Part shown: one piece after another, positions 9,157 to 16,847 of the stretch | Position numbering within the stretch: the first letter of the stretch is position 1 | How the letters are laid out: the number at the start of each line of letters is the position of its first letter | Source of the DNA: Candidatus Krumholzibacteriota bacterium | GTDB taxonomy: Bacteria; Krumholzibacteriota; Krumholzibacteriia; Krumholzibacteriales; Krumholzibacteriaceae | Assembly (NCBI GenBank): GCA_016932415.1 | Contig: JAFGCX010000010.1 | Span: 62,001-126,000 of the forward strand | Direction: 5' to 3' | Length of the DNA stretch: 64,000 nt | Made by a program: the position numbers and the translations under genes | The notes under the pieces: model-generated | What the model was told of the DNA's origin: nothing | What the model saw: the letters and a program-made list of their open reading frames with translations, nothing else | Databases searched by the model: none

Positions 9157-9214
9157 ACTGTTTAATAATAAAAGATATATATAGACATAATAAAACCCTA
9201 AGATATGGACAAAA

Positions 9215-10393
9215 ATGACTTTTGATTACCTTTCAACTCATCCCTGGATCAAATTTGAGGTTGATATGCGAAAGATGCCTCCACACCTCTGGGAGATGCT
9301 CGGAAAGGCTGAGTACGGATCATCTGTCATCCGGTCTATTCCCGCTGATCCGGACGAGGTCTCCGCGATTGTCTCGGATGCCAGAGCGCGGGGACTCTTT
9401 GGATGCGCTTCTCTCGACGGGAGCAGCCTTTCGCTTGATGAAATCCGCAATCTCACGGATCGCTCAGCACTGACCGGTATCGGGAACCAGAAGCAGAGGG
9501 ATGAACTGGCCTCCCTTGGAAAAACATTCGCATCGGTGGAGGAGAGAAACGGCAGTCCAGGCAGACGATGGGATATAACCCCCGAGGATATTATAGCTTT
9601 TAATCGGTCTCTTTTTGAAAAAGTCGATAAAAATGATTCCGGGAAAGGATACGTTGGAAGAGAGACAGGTATCAGGAAGGGGAAGATAGATCTGTCCGGC
9701 TACCAGGGTGTTCCGGCACGAGATTGCCGGTATCTTCTCGAAAGGTTATGTTCGGGATTATCATCGATAAGAGAATCTTTTCCTCTCGGGGAGGGGATCA
9801 TAAGCGCTCTCCTGACAGGTATGCTGGCACATATATATCTTTCGTGGATCCTGCCGTTCAGTGAGGGAAACGGACGCACCGCCAGGATCGTCGAATTCCA
9901 GATACTCTCCGCCTCGGGGATACCTGAATCTGTTTTGTACCTTCTGAACGAGTACTATTTCAGGACACAGAGGGATTATCAGGCCAACCTCTACTCGGAT
10001 CCCCTGCCTTCGGGTGACCTGATACCTTTTATGACATATTCCATCGGGGGGCTTATATCTGTGACTGGCAGATATCTGGAACGATTGTTCCTTAACAGTG
10101 AGCAGACAGTGTGGGAGGATCATATCCGGCAAAAGTTCAGTCGGGAGAAAGGTAAAAAGGCGGAAAGGCAAAAGATACTGGTGATAGAGATATCGAGAGA
10201 GCAAGGGCCGGTATCTTCCTCATCAATCAGATATCTGACGCGCCGGGTCGCGAAAGCTTATGAAGGGACAGGTGAGAAGACTATTGCGAGGGACCTGAAA
10301 AGGCTCGTCGATTTGGGGCTTATTGAACGATCACGAGGAATTCTCAGAGCAAGGAAAGAATTACTGAGAAAATGTGGAGGCTTCCCTCGATAG
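9215..10393 (+). CDS. Fic-fold protein with C-terminal winged helix; catalytic His replaced by Leu
   Basis: A 392-residue Fic protein. The N-terminal part carries ASLDGSSLSLDEIR (residues 65-78), which aligns with the inhibitory-helix region usually ending in E-G/N, here Asp68-Gly69. The Fic motif region is WILPFSEGNGRTAR: the anion-hole residues Gly218-Asn219-Gly220-Arg221 are intact, but the histidine that normally precedes PF is Leu213 (codon CTG). AMPylation normally needs that histidine, so the enzyme is predicted inactive as a transferase or changed in function. A winged-helix DNA-binding domain follows at about 315-385. It is first in a likely operon with an NTF2-like and a cupin gene. 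Confidence 0.85.
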   Translation: MTFDYLSTHPWIKFEVDMRKMPPHLWEMLGKAEYGSSVIRSIPADPDEVSAIVSDARARGLFGCASLDGSSLSLDEIRNLTDRSALTGIGNQKQRDELASLGKTFASVEERNGSPGRRWDITPEDIIAFNRSLFEKVDKNDSGKGYVGRETGIRKGKIDLSGYQGVPARDCRYLLERLCSGLSSIRESFPLGEGIISALLTGMLAHIYLSWILPFSEGNGRTARIVEFQILSASGIPESVLYLLNEYYFRTQRDYQANLYSDPLPSGDLIPFMTYSIGGLISVTGRYLERLFLNSEQTVWEDHIRQKFSREKGKKAERQKILVIEISREQGPVSSSSIRYLTRRVAKAYEGTGEKTIARDLKRLVDLGLIERSRGILRARKELLRKCGGFPR

Positions 10394-10418
10394 CCTTCAG
10401 TGGCGTGAAAGGAGATAT

Positions 10419-10838
10419 ATGGACAGGCTTTCAAGGGGGGATATCGAAGCGATCCTCGACAGGTGGCTCGATGCCTGGGACAGGTACGATCTTTCCGGTG
10501 TGATCGAACCGTTCGCTGAAAAGATCGTCTTCGAGCACTGGGACGGAAAAAGAATAAAGGGGAAGAAGCAGCTTCTTCTGGCATGGAGAAAATGGTTCGA
10601 TGATAACGGCGGGTTTAAATTCGTTAAGGAAGAGATATTCATCGATGAGACTGCGCAGAAAGCACTTTTCAGATGGACCTACAGGGGACCGGCGTTCAGC
10701 GACCGCTACCGGGGCGGGGAGGAAGTCAGAAAAGGTATCGATATTCTGGTTTTTAAAAGCGGCAGGATCGTTGAGAAATCATCATACTCAAAGACAATGA
10801 TCGAGATAGATGGGAAAACACTGAAATCGGAGCGTTAA
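10419..10838 (+). CDS. NTF2/SnoaL-like domain protein
   Basis: A 139-residue single-domain protein with the cone-shaped NTF2/SnoaL pattern: an N-terminal helix pair (DIEAILDRWLDAWDRYDLSG), VIEPFAEKIVFEHWDGKRIKG, then alternating strands ending with KSGRIVEKSSY. Such folds bind or transform small molecules, and the ligand cannot be told here. The start at 10419 has AAAGGAGATAT directly before it; the longer frame overlaps the Fic gene. It is followed by the cupin gene after 14 nt. Confidence 0.65.
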   Translation: MDRLSRGDIEAILDRWLDAWDRYDLSGVIEPFAEKIVFEHWDGKRIKGKKQLLLAWRKWFDDNGGFKFVKEEIFIDETAQKALFRWTYRGPAFSDRYRGGEEVRKGIDILVFKSGRIVEKSSYSKTMIEIDGKTLKSER

Positions 10839-10852
10839 ACAAAGGAGAGGAA

Positions 10853-11191
10853 ATGAATACCGTTGACGCGTTGGCAGCGCCGGGAATGGAGAATCCTCAT
10901 GGTATCAAAGCCAGCAGATTATATGACACTCAACACGCCCAGGTAGTCCACATGACTCTGGGGCCCGGAGAAGCGTTAAAAAGACATATCACTCCGGTAG
11001 ACGCGATCTTTTATGTTCTCGAGGGCAGGGGCGTAGTGGAGATCGGAGGGGAGAAGAAAGAGTTCGGTCCTGATACCCTGATAGACAGTCCCGCGGGGAT
11101 CCCGCATTGCTGGTATAACGAAAGCGCTGAATTACTCAGAGTCCTCGTGATAAAGGTCCCAAGGCCGGATTCAGCGACAAAACTACTGTGA
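10853..11191 (+). CDS. Small cupin-domain protein
   Basis: A 112-residue single cupin barrel. Cupin motif 1 is visible around GEALKRHITPVDAIFYVLEGRG and motif 2 around DSPAGIPHCWYNE. Metal ligands appear to be partly present (His in motif 1, His in PAGIPHCW), so metal binding is plausible. A clear AAAGGAG site precedes the ATG. Function and ligand are unknown; the gene belongs to the short Fic, NTF2-like, cupin gene string. Confidence 0.72.
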   Translation: MNTVDALAAPGMENPHGIKASRLYDTQHAQVVHMTLGPGEALKRHITPVDAIFYVLEGRGVVEIGGEKKEFGPDTLIDSPAGIPHCWYNESAELLRVLVIKVPRPDSATKLL

Positions 11192-11304
11192 ATATAAGGA
11201 ATGGTGGCCCGCGGCTATTATCTGTTGATATAGCGCTCACATGCTGCTATTCTTTTTGCCGGGCCAGACAGGCTGATGACATCACTATCAGAATGAAGGA
11301 TAGT

Positions 11305-12186
11305 ATGAAGAGCCAGATTGGATCACCCTCGGTCTTTATAAAGATCAGTCTTTCTGCCTTTATAATCTTTTTTGCCCTCACAATTACGTCATTTTCCAGG
11401 CCGCTGGCGGCGGAAAGGCTCGTCCTGGGCGTACACCCCTATCTTTCTTTTAAAGAGACCAGGGAACGATTCACTCCTCTCGCCCGGTATCTCGAATCAG
11501 AACTGGAAACCGAGGTGGTTTTACAGATAGGAATGGATTACGAGGACCATATTCGCAGTATAGGCGATGGAAAGGTCGATATCGCCTATATCGGTCCGAA
11601 CTCGTATATAAAACTCGTAGATAAATTCGGGAGACATCCTCTTCTTGGCGCGATAGAGACATCAGGTACGGATTTTTTCACGGGAAGGATCATCGTCAGG
11701 GAAGAAAGCCCTGTCAAGGATATCAGCGAGCTGAAAGGGAAAAGGATAGCTTTTGCCGATAGAAATTCAACGATGGGGTATGTGGTGCCCCTCTACCTGA
11801 TACTGCAACATCTGAAAAGAGACGATTTCATGAGCAATGCTGTTTTTGCGGGCAGCCATGTCAACGTGGCAAGGGGAGTGCTGGCAGGTGATTTCGACGC
11901 CGGCGCCGTCAAGGAAGAGGTCTACCTATCTTTAATGGGAAAAAGTCTAAGAGCGATAGGGACGACGCCTCCGATCCATGAGCATCTTTTTATAGCCAGG
12001 AAAGGCCTTTCGCCGGAATTGATTTCCGATCTGCGTGATCTTCTTTCCACCATGAAGGATACGCCGCGGGGAGTCTCCGTCATGACTTCAATCCATGGCG
12101 GGATGACAGATATCTCGGGAGTCGATGACTCGGATTATGACGAGCTTCGCGCGATCATAAATTTCCTCGAAAAGAACGGCGACTAG
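11305..12186 (+). CDS. PhnD-like phosphate/phosphonate-type periplasmic binding protein
   Basis: A periplasmic substrate-binding protein of the PhnD (phosphate/phosphite/phosphonate) family. A signal peptide (about residues 1-30, ending LAAERL) precedes LGVHPYLSFKETRERFTPLA, the KVDIAYIGPNSYI segment, the ELKGKRIAFADRNSTMGY segment and HVNVARGVLAGDFDAG, all typical of the family. The frame is open upstream to 11188, but ATG 11305 gives a normal signal peptide and has AAGGAT before it; 11293 is possible. No ABC permease or ATPase follows. Instead a histidine kinase gene starts at the very next base, so it is probably the sensing half of a signalling pair. Confidence 0.82.
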   Translation: MKSQIGSPSVFIKISLSAFIIFFALTITSFSRPLAAERLVLGVHPYLSFKETRERFTPLARYLESELETEVVLQIGMDYEDHIRSIGDGKVDIAYIGPNSYIKLVDKFGRHPLLGAIETSGTDFFTGRIIVREESPVKDISELKGKRIAFADRNSTMGYVVPLYLILQHLKRDDFMSNAVFAGSHVNVARGVLAGDFDAGAVKEEVYLSLMGKSLRAIGTTPPIHEHLFIARKGLSPELISDLRDLLSTMKDTPRGVSVMTSIHGGMTDISGVDDSDYDELRAIINFLEKNGD

Positions 12187-14289
12187 ATGAGATCCGGATT
12201 ATCGGATAAAAAAGGACTCTTTTTCGCTCTCAGCCTTGCCGGGTATCTCGTCGCAATTATTACAATCTCCCTGTCATTTGCTATCAACAGGAAAGATTCG
12301 TTGATGTCGGCCAAAATGAAACGGGTCAATTCGGAGATCGAGTTTCTGACCGAGCATGTAAGACACCACCTTCAGAAATACGATTATACCGGAGCGGATG
12401 CTTTTCTCAGCCAATGGGCCAGATTCAACAGGGAAGATTTTTCAGAAATGAGGCTGGCCGGCGGGACGGGATTTCTGATAAGCGATTTCAAAAAGAGAGA
12501 AAATCCGGCCAGAACGCAGATAGTATCGAAGAGAATCGAATACTCATATGACAGGTCGGCCACCCTGCATCTGGTGATCGACCTCTCTTCAGTATATAGT
12601 GAGGCTGCCGGTTATTACAGGGCTCTCGGAGCGATCGTCCTTATCTCGACAGCGGCTATATTCTTCATAGCATGGCTCGCCGTCAAGCAGCGATCGGCCG
12701 CGGTAAGGCTTCGAAAACAGGCTGAAAGGCTGAATGTCCTGTCGAATGCCATCGAACAGAGCCCGATTTCCATTCTGATCACCGACAGGGAAAGGATAAT
12801 AGAGTACGTCAATCCACGATTCAGCGAACAGACAGGGTTCAGTAATGAGGAATCGATAGGCAGGGAAGCTTCGACCTTTCTTTCCGAGAAGACATCCCCT
12901 GAAGAATTCAGAAGGCTTGTCGATACAATCTCGAAGGGGGAGATCTGGCAGGGAGAGTTCCTTAACAGAAAGAAAACCGGAGAATGGATCTGTGAATATT
13001 CAACGATCGGCCCGATAACCGATAAAGATGGAGAAATAACTCACTTTATCGGATTCAACGAAGATATTACCGAAGAAAAATCATTGAGGGAGCAATTGAA
13101 CCAGTCCCAGAGGCTTGAAGGGATAGGGAGGTTGGCGGGGGGAGTCGCTCACGACTTCAACAATCTTCTCTCTGTGATCATAGGTCATTGCGAGCTGGCG
13201 ATGGAAGATATGGATGAAAGGGATACGGGATTTCAGGACCTTGTGCAGATCGCCCACGCCGCCGGTAACGCAGCCGACCTGACCCGCCAGCTTCTCGCTT
13301 TCAGCAGGCAGCAGATAATCGAGCCCCGGACGATCAACATAAACAGGCTTATAGAAAAAATGGAGAAGATGTTCACCAGGATCCTCGGCGACGATATATC
13401 GATAGAACTTGGACTGGAAGGTGGTATATCACCGATCAAGGCCGATCCGGGCCAGATCGAACAGATATTACTCAACCTGATAATGAACTCGCAATATGCT
13501 CTTAATGATGGAGCCTTTTCGGGAGGGAGGAAAAGGATAATAATCGAGACGGCCAGACAGGTCTTCGATTCAGATCGTCAATCGATCTCACACGAACAGA
13601 GGCCGGGCGAATATCTTATGATATCAGTGAGCGATAATGGAGTGGGGATGGACCGGGAGACAAGATCGAAAATATTCGATCCTTTCTTCACGACGAAAAA
13701 GACGGGAGAAGGGACCGGTCTCGGGTTATCGACTGTCTATGGAATCGTAAAACAGAATGGCGGAGAGATATCAGCATACAGTGAGCCGGCCAGAGGTACT
13801 GTCATCAGGATCCTCTGGCCTTCGCTCGAATCTTCGGAAAAAGGAGGCAGTGTCTCAGCTGATAAGATAGAGATCACGGGAGGCGATGAGAGGATCCTCG
13901 TAGTCGAGGATGACAAGGATGTCCGCAGGGTCGCTACGATCTCTCTCAGGCATTACGGATATGAAGTGCTTGAGGCGCAAGATGGTAAAACGGCTCTGGA
14001 GATCGTCGATTCGCTTGCCGGCGGTATCGACCTGATCCTGACAGATGTCGTCATGCCGGTGATGGGTGGGGTGGAACTGGTCGGGATCATGAAAGAGAGA
14101 TTTCCCGAAACAGCTATCCTTTTCTGTTCCGGATACACGCAAAGACATATTACAGGAAGTGAGATCGCCGAACTGAACGCCGGATTTATTCAGAAACCGT
14201 TCAGACCGGTCGATCTGGCGATTAAAGTAAGAGAGGTCCTCGACAAGGAGCGGTCACTGTCGACTCTGCTGGATACGGGACAGGGATAG
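12187..14289 (+). CDS. Hybrid sensor histidine kinase with PAS and receiver domains
   Basis: A 700-residue membrane kinase. Two hydrophobic helices (about 10-30 and 145-165) enclose a periplasmic domain of about 110 residues. A PAS domain (about 185-300), a HisKA domain with phospho-acceptor His322 in VAHDFNN, an HATPase domain (N box NLIMNSQYAL, GVGMD, GEGTGLGLS) and a C-terminal receiver with Asp620 in LTDVVMP follow. The gene begins directly after the TAG of the PhnD-like gene. No DNA-binding output partner is encoded next to it, so the target is unknown. The adjacent binding protein probably supplies the ligand signal. Confidence 0.88.
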   Translation: MRSGLSDKKGLFFALSLAGYLVAIITISLSFAINRKDSLMSAKMKRVNSEIEFLTEHVRHHLQKYDYTGADAFLSQWARFNREDFSEMRLAGGTGFLISDFKKRENPARTQIVSKRIEYSYDRSATLHLVIDLSSVYSEAAGYYRALGAIVLISTAAIFFIAWLAVKQRSAAVRLRKQAERLNVLSNAIEQSPISILITDRERIIEYVNPRFSEQTGFSNEESIGREASTFLSEKTSPEEFRRLVDTISKGEIWQGEFLNRKKTGEWICEYSTIGPITDKDGEITHFIGFNEDITEEKSLREQLNQSQRLEGIGRLAGGVAHDFNNLLSVIIGHCELAMEDMDERDTGFQDLVQIAHAAGNAADLTRQLLAFSRQQIIEPRTININRLIEKMEKMFTRILGDDISIELGLEGGISPIKADPGQIEQILLNLIMNSQYALNDGAFSGGRKRIIIETARQVFDSDRQSISHEQRPGEYLMISVSDNGVGMDRETRSKIFDPFFTTKKTGEGTGLGLSTVYGIVKQNGGEISAYSEPARGTVIRILWPSLESSEKGGSVSADKIEITGGDERILVVEDDKDVRRVATISLRHYGYEVLEAQDGKTALEIVDSLAGGIDLILTDVVMPVMGGVELVGIMKERFPETAILFCSGYTQRHITGSEIAELNAGFIQKPFRPVDLAIKVREVLDKERSLSTLLDTGQG

Positions 14290-14378
14290 GGTCCGGTATA
14301 TCTTTATGATGATTCCTCATTAACGGTCCCCTCCCTTGGGCTGTTCCTTCCCCGGCAGTCATGGATTGATGGCGATAT

Positions 14379-14410
14379 TTGACAAATGAAGATTGATGTG
14401 TTAGTTAATA
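14379..14410 (+). promoter_or_regulatory. Weak promoter candidate before the sulfur-carrier operon
   Basis: A perfect TTGACA (14379-14384) lies about 70 nt upstream of the DsrE-like gene, but the -10 candidates (GTTAAT at 14404-14409, spacer 19, or TAGTTA at spacer 17) are poor. It is the only promoter-like element in the 165-nt gap. Confidence 0.28.
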
Positions 14411-14454
14411 GAGGATTTCTTCGGTTTCGTATCTAATGGGGAAGGGAGAATCAT

Positions 14455-14880
14455 TTGGAAAACAAGAAGATGACGATAGGGCTGTTTTCGGGGAGCATCG
14501 ACAGGCTCACAGCCGCGGGAGTGATAGTCAGTGGTGCCGCCGCCGATGATATGGATATCGATATCTTTGTCCTGCTCCAGGGAGCGAGGGTTTTTATCAA
14601 AGGTATGAGTGATACGCCGGAAAAGATCGGCATGGCCGAAAATGAGGCGATGAGGGATGATTTCCTCAAGTCTCTCGAAAGACTCAATGTGATGCCATGG
14701 ATGGAATTTTTCAAAGCGGCGAAAGAACTTGCCAACGTCAAGATCTATGTCTGCGGTCTTGCCGGTAAAATATGGGGTGGAGAGAAGCTTGAAGATTTCG
14801 ACAATATCGTCGACGGAATCGTTGGAATAGGAGAATGTATCACTTCAATGGAAGAATCGGATATACATCTGTTCATTTAG
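14455..14880 (+). CDS. DsrE/DsrF-like sulfur-carrier family protein
   Basis: A 141-residue protein of the DsrE2-like group. Seen: a beta-alpha start (MTIGLFSGSIDRLTAAGVI), the middle WMEFFKAAKELANVKIYVCGLAG with one cysteine in the position where sulfur-relay proteins carry persulfide, and IVGIGECITSM near the end. Members shuttle sulfane sulfur between TusA-type proteins and sulfur enzymes in the cytoplasm. The TTG start follows GGGAAGGGAG. It is first in a string of seven genes that continues through TusA and Qmo-like subunits. Confidence 0.75.
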   Translation: MENKKMTIGLFSGSIDRLTAAGVIVSGAAADDMDIDIFVLLQGARVFIKGMSDTPEKIGMAENEAMRDDFLKSLERLNVMPWMEFFKAAKELANVKIYVCGLAGKIWGGEKLEDFDNIVDGIVGIGECITSMEESDIHLFI

Positions 14881-14896
14881 TGCGAAGGAGCCAGAG

Positions 14897-15148
14897 ATGG
14901 AAAAGGAAGAACTGAAAAACCTGTCTGTAAAAAAGGTCGTTGATGCCAGAGCGACAGCGTGCCCCGGGCCTCTGCTCGCCGCCAAGAAAGCTGTGGGAGA
15001 GATCGCTTCGGGAGAGATATTGGAAATACTCTCTTCAGACGAAGCTACACAGAGAGATATCCCCAAGTGGGCTCAGAAAAAAGGACATGAATATCTTGGT
15101 TCCATAGAAGATTCAGGATATTTCAGCATATTCATGAGAAAAGGATAA
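14897..15148 (+). CDS. tusA: TusA-family sulfurtransferase
   Basis: An 83-residue TusA/SirA-type sulfur carrier. The catalytic motif C-P-G-P is at residues 22-25 (Cys22), preceded by VVDARATA and followed by the helix PLLAAKKAVGEI. Such proteins take persulfide sulfur onto this cysteine and pass it on. It lies 16 nt after the DsrE-like gene and 16 nt before the MvhD-like gene, which points to a sulfur-relay role for the operon rather than a tRNA-modification role. Confidence 0.85.
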   Translation: MEKEELKNLSVKKVVDARATACPGPLLAAKKAVGEIASGEILEILSSDEATQRDIPKWAQKKGHEYLGSIEDSGYFSIFMRKG

Positions 15149-15164
15149 GGTACAGGAGCGAGAT

Positions 15165-15545
15165 ATGGCCAGTATCCTGGTCTTTTCGACTGAAAAGATA
15201 TCAGACCCCGCTATCGACCTTGCCGGGTTGCTGAAGCAGCATTACCCGCCTACCGTCCATACTATCAGTGTGCCTTGCTCCAGCGGCATAAAACCCGCCT
15301 GGATCATGCGAGGGTTCGAACGGGGTTTCGACGGGGTATTTATAGCCGCCGATGGGACAGATTGTCCCTTCAGTGAGACCTGTACTGAAAAGACGGCGGC
15401 GATAGTGGCAAGGACCCACGATCTGATGGAGGAGAAAGGGATAGACAAAGCGAGATTGAGAATGGCGGCGATCTGCTCCGTCTGTTCCGAGGCATTCGTC
15501 AAGCAGGTATCAGGCTTTTCGAAATACCTGGAAGGATTGGAATAA
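15165..15545 (+). CDS. MvhD-like hydrogenase/heterodisulfide reductase iron-sulfur subunit
   Basis: A 126-residue protein of the MvhD family, which carries a [2Fe-2S] cluster and links electron donors to HdrA flavins. Seen: VPCSSG (Cys38), DGVFIAADGTDCPFSETC (Cys67, Cys73) and ICSVC (Cys104, Cys107). Family members usually have a G-C before the DC pair; here that place is AA, so the ligand set differs slightly. In QmoB of sulfate reducers an MvhD domain is fused to the flavoprotein; here it is a free-standing gene 6 nt before the QmoA-like gene. No hydrogenase genes are nearby. Confidence 0.75.
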   Translation: MASILVFSTEKISDPAIDLAGLLKQHYPPTVHTISVPCSSGIKPAWIMRGFERGFDGVFIAADGTDCPFSETCTEKTAAIVARTHDLMEEKGIDKARLRMAAICSVCSEAFVKQVSGFSKYLEGLE

Positions 15546-15551
15546 TACTCG

Positions 15552-16847
15552 ATGGCTCCGGATGCGAAAGAATACGATGTAGTGGTGATCGGTGGCGGAA
15601 TCGCCGGACAGGAGTCGGCTCTGAATCTTGCCAATTCAGGGCAGAGGGTACTCCTCGTGGAGAAAGACCTCTCGATTGGCGGAAAGATGATCCACCTGAG
15701 CAAGGTCTTCCCGACTCTGGATTGCGCCGCGTGCATAACGACCCCAAAGGTATCGGAGACAGCCAGGCATCCGAATATCACAATAAGCACCTTCAGCGAG
15801 TTCACCGGAATCGAAAGGCTTTCTGACGGCACTTTTTCCGGTATACTGACAAGGCATCCAAGGTATGTCATCGAACAGAAGTGTACAGGTTGTCAGGATT
15901 GCGAGGAAGCCTGCCCGTCGATAACGGCAGACCAGTATCAGTATGGTTTCGTTGGAAGAAAAGCGGCGTATGTCCCTTTCAGCATAGCTAATCCGAGAAT
16001 AGCAGCGATAGATCTGGAAAACTGTATACTCTGCGGAGCCTGCGAAAGAGCCTGTCCCGCGGACGCGATAGATTTTACGCAAAAGACTCGGAAGACGGGA
16101 GTGAAAGCGGGGGCTGTGATTATTGCCACCGGTTTCAGGCTTTTCGACCCGGATATCATCGAAAAGTACGGGCTTGGCAGGTACAAAAACGTCATTACCT
16201 CGATGCAGATGGAAAGACAACTTGTGCCTACAAGGCCGTTCAATAACGTACTGAGGCCGAAAGACGGGAAGATACCTGACAACATAGCGTATCTCCTGTG
16301 CGTCGGATCGCGTGACAGGACAATGAACAATCCCATCTGTTCACAGGTCTGCTGCATGTATTCGGCAAAACAGGGTCAACTTCTGATGGGTGCCTTGCCG
16401 ATGGCAGATATCACCGTCTACTATCTGCATATCAGGGCCTTTGGAAAGGGATTCGAGGAGTTTTACCAGCAGAGCATCGGGATGGGTGTCGAGTATGTGA
16501 AAGGCAAGGTAGGGACTATTGAGGAAAAGGAGAACGGCGACCTGGTTCTCAGGTATGAGGATATGAGAGAAGGCAGGGTCAAGGAAGCTACCCATGATCT
16601 CGTCGTACTTTCGGTCGGAATGCTCCCCAACCCGGAAGCGGGCGACCTTTTCAATAATAAAGCGCTGGAACTCGATGAATTCGGTTATGTCAAGCAGGTC
16701 GACATGCTCAGGAATCCGGCCTGTACGAGCATAGAGGGTGTATTTGTCGCAGGCACCGCATCGGGGCCGATGGATATACCCGATTCGATAATCTCATCCG
16801 GCGCGGCTGCCTCCGAGGCTCTCGGGTATCTCAAGAGGAGATCATGA
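15552..16847 (+). CDS. qmoA: QmoA/HdrA-like flavin and iron-sulfur oxidoreductase subunit
   Basis: A 431-residue short HdrA-type protein, the size of QmoA. Order: FAD Rossmann motif VVIGGGIAGQESA (about 11-23), the HdrA cysteine motif DCAACITTPK (Cys58, Cys61), two ferredoxin motifs (CTGCQDCEEACPS and CILCGACERACP, about 115-180), a CVGSRD plus CSQVCC cluster region (about 245-275) and a C-terminal FAD-contact segment GVFVAGTASGP. It should pass electrons between a low-potential partner and the QmoB/QmoC-like subunits at the membrane. It overlaps the next gene by 4 nt (ATGA). QmoA is proposed by gene order; a stand-alone HdrA is the alternative. Confidence 0.8.
   Translation: MAPDAKEYDVVVIGGGIAGQESALNLANSGQRVLLVEKDLSIGGKMIHLSKVFPTLDCAACITTPKVSETARHPNITISTFSEFTGIERLSDGTFSGILTRHPRYVIEQKCTGCQDCEEACPSITADQYQYGFVGRKAAYVPFSIANPRIAAIDLENCILCGACERACPADAIDFTQKTRKTGVKAGAVIIATGFRLFDPDIIEKYGLGRYKNVITSMQMERQLVPTRPFNNVLRPKDGKIPDNIAYLLCVGSRDRTMNNPICSQVCCMYSAKQGQLLMGALPMADITVYYLHIRAFGKGFEEFYQQSIGMGVEYVKGKVGTIEEKENGDLVLRYEDMREGRVKEATHDLVVLSVGMLPNPEAGDLFNNKALELDEFGYVKQVDMLRNPACTSIEGVFVAGTASGPMDIPDSIISSGAAASEALGYLKRRS

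Larger units (their letters stand above)
8869..9214. other. 346-nt intergenic, markedly AT-rich in its right half
   Basis: No gene is seen here. The left part has ordinary composition, while from about 9080 onward the sequence becomes strongly AT-rich compared with everything around it and holds a promoter and an inverted repeat (listed separately). The change in composition just before the Fic gene could mark the edge of acquired DNA or simply a strong promoter region. Confidence 0.6.
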
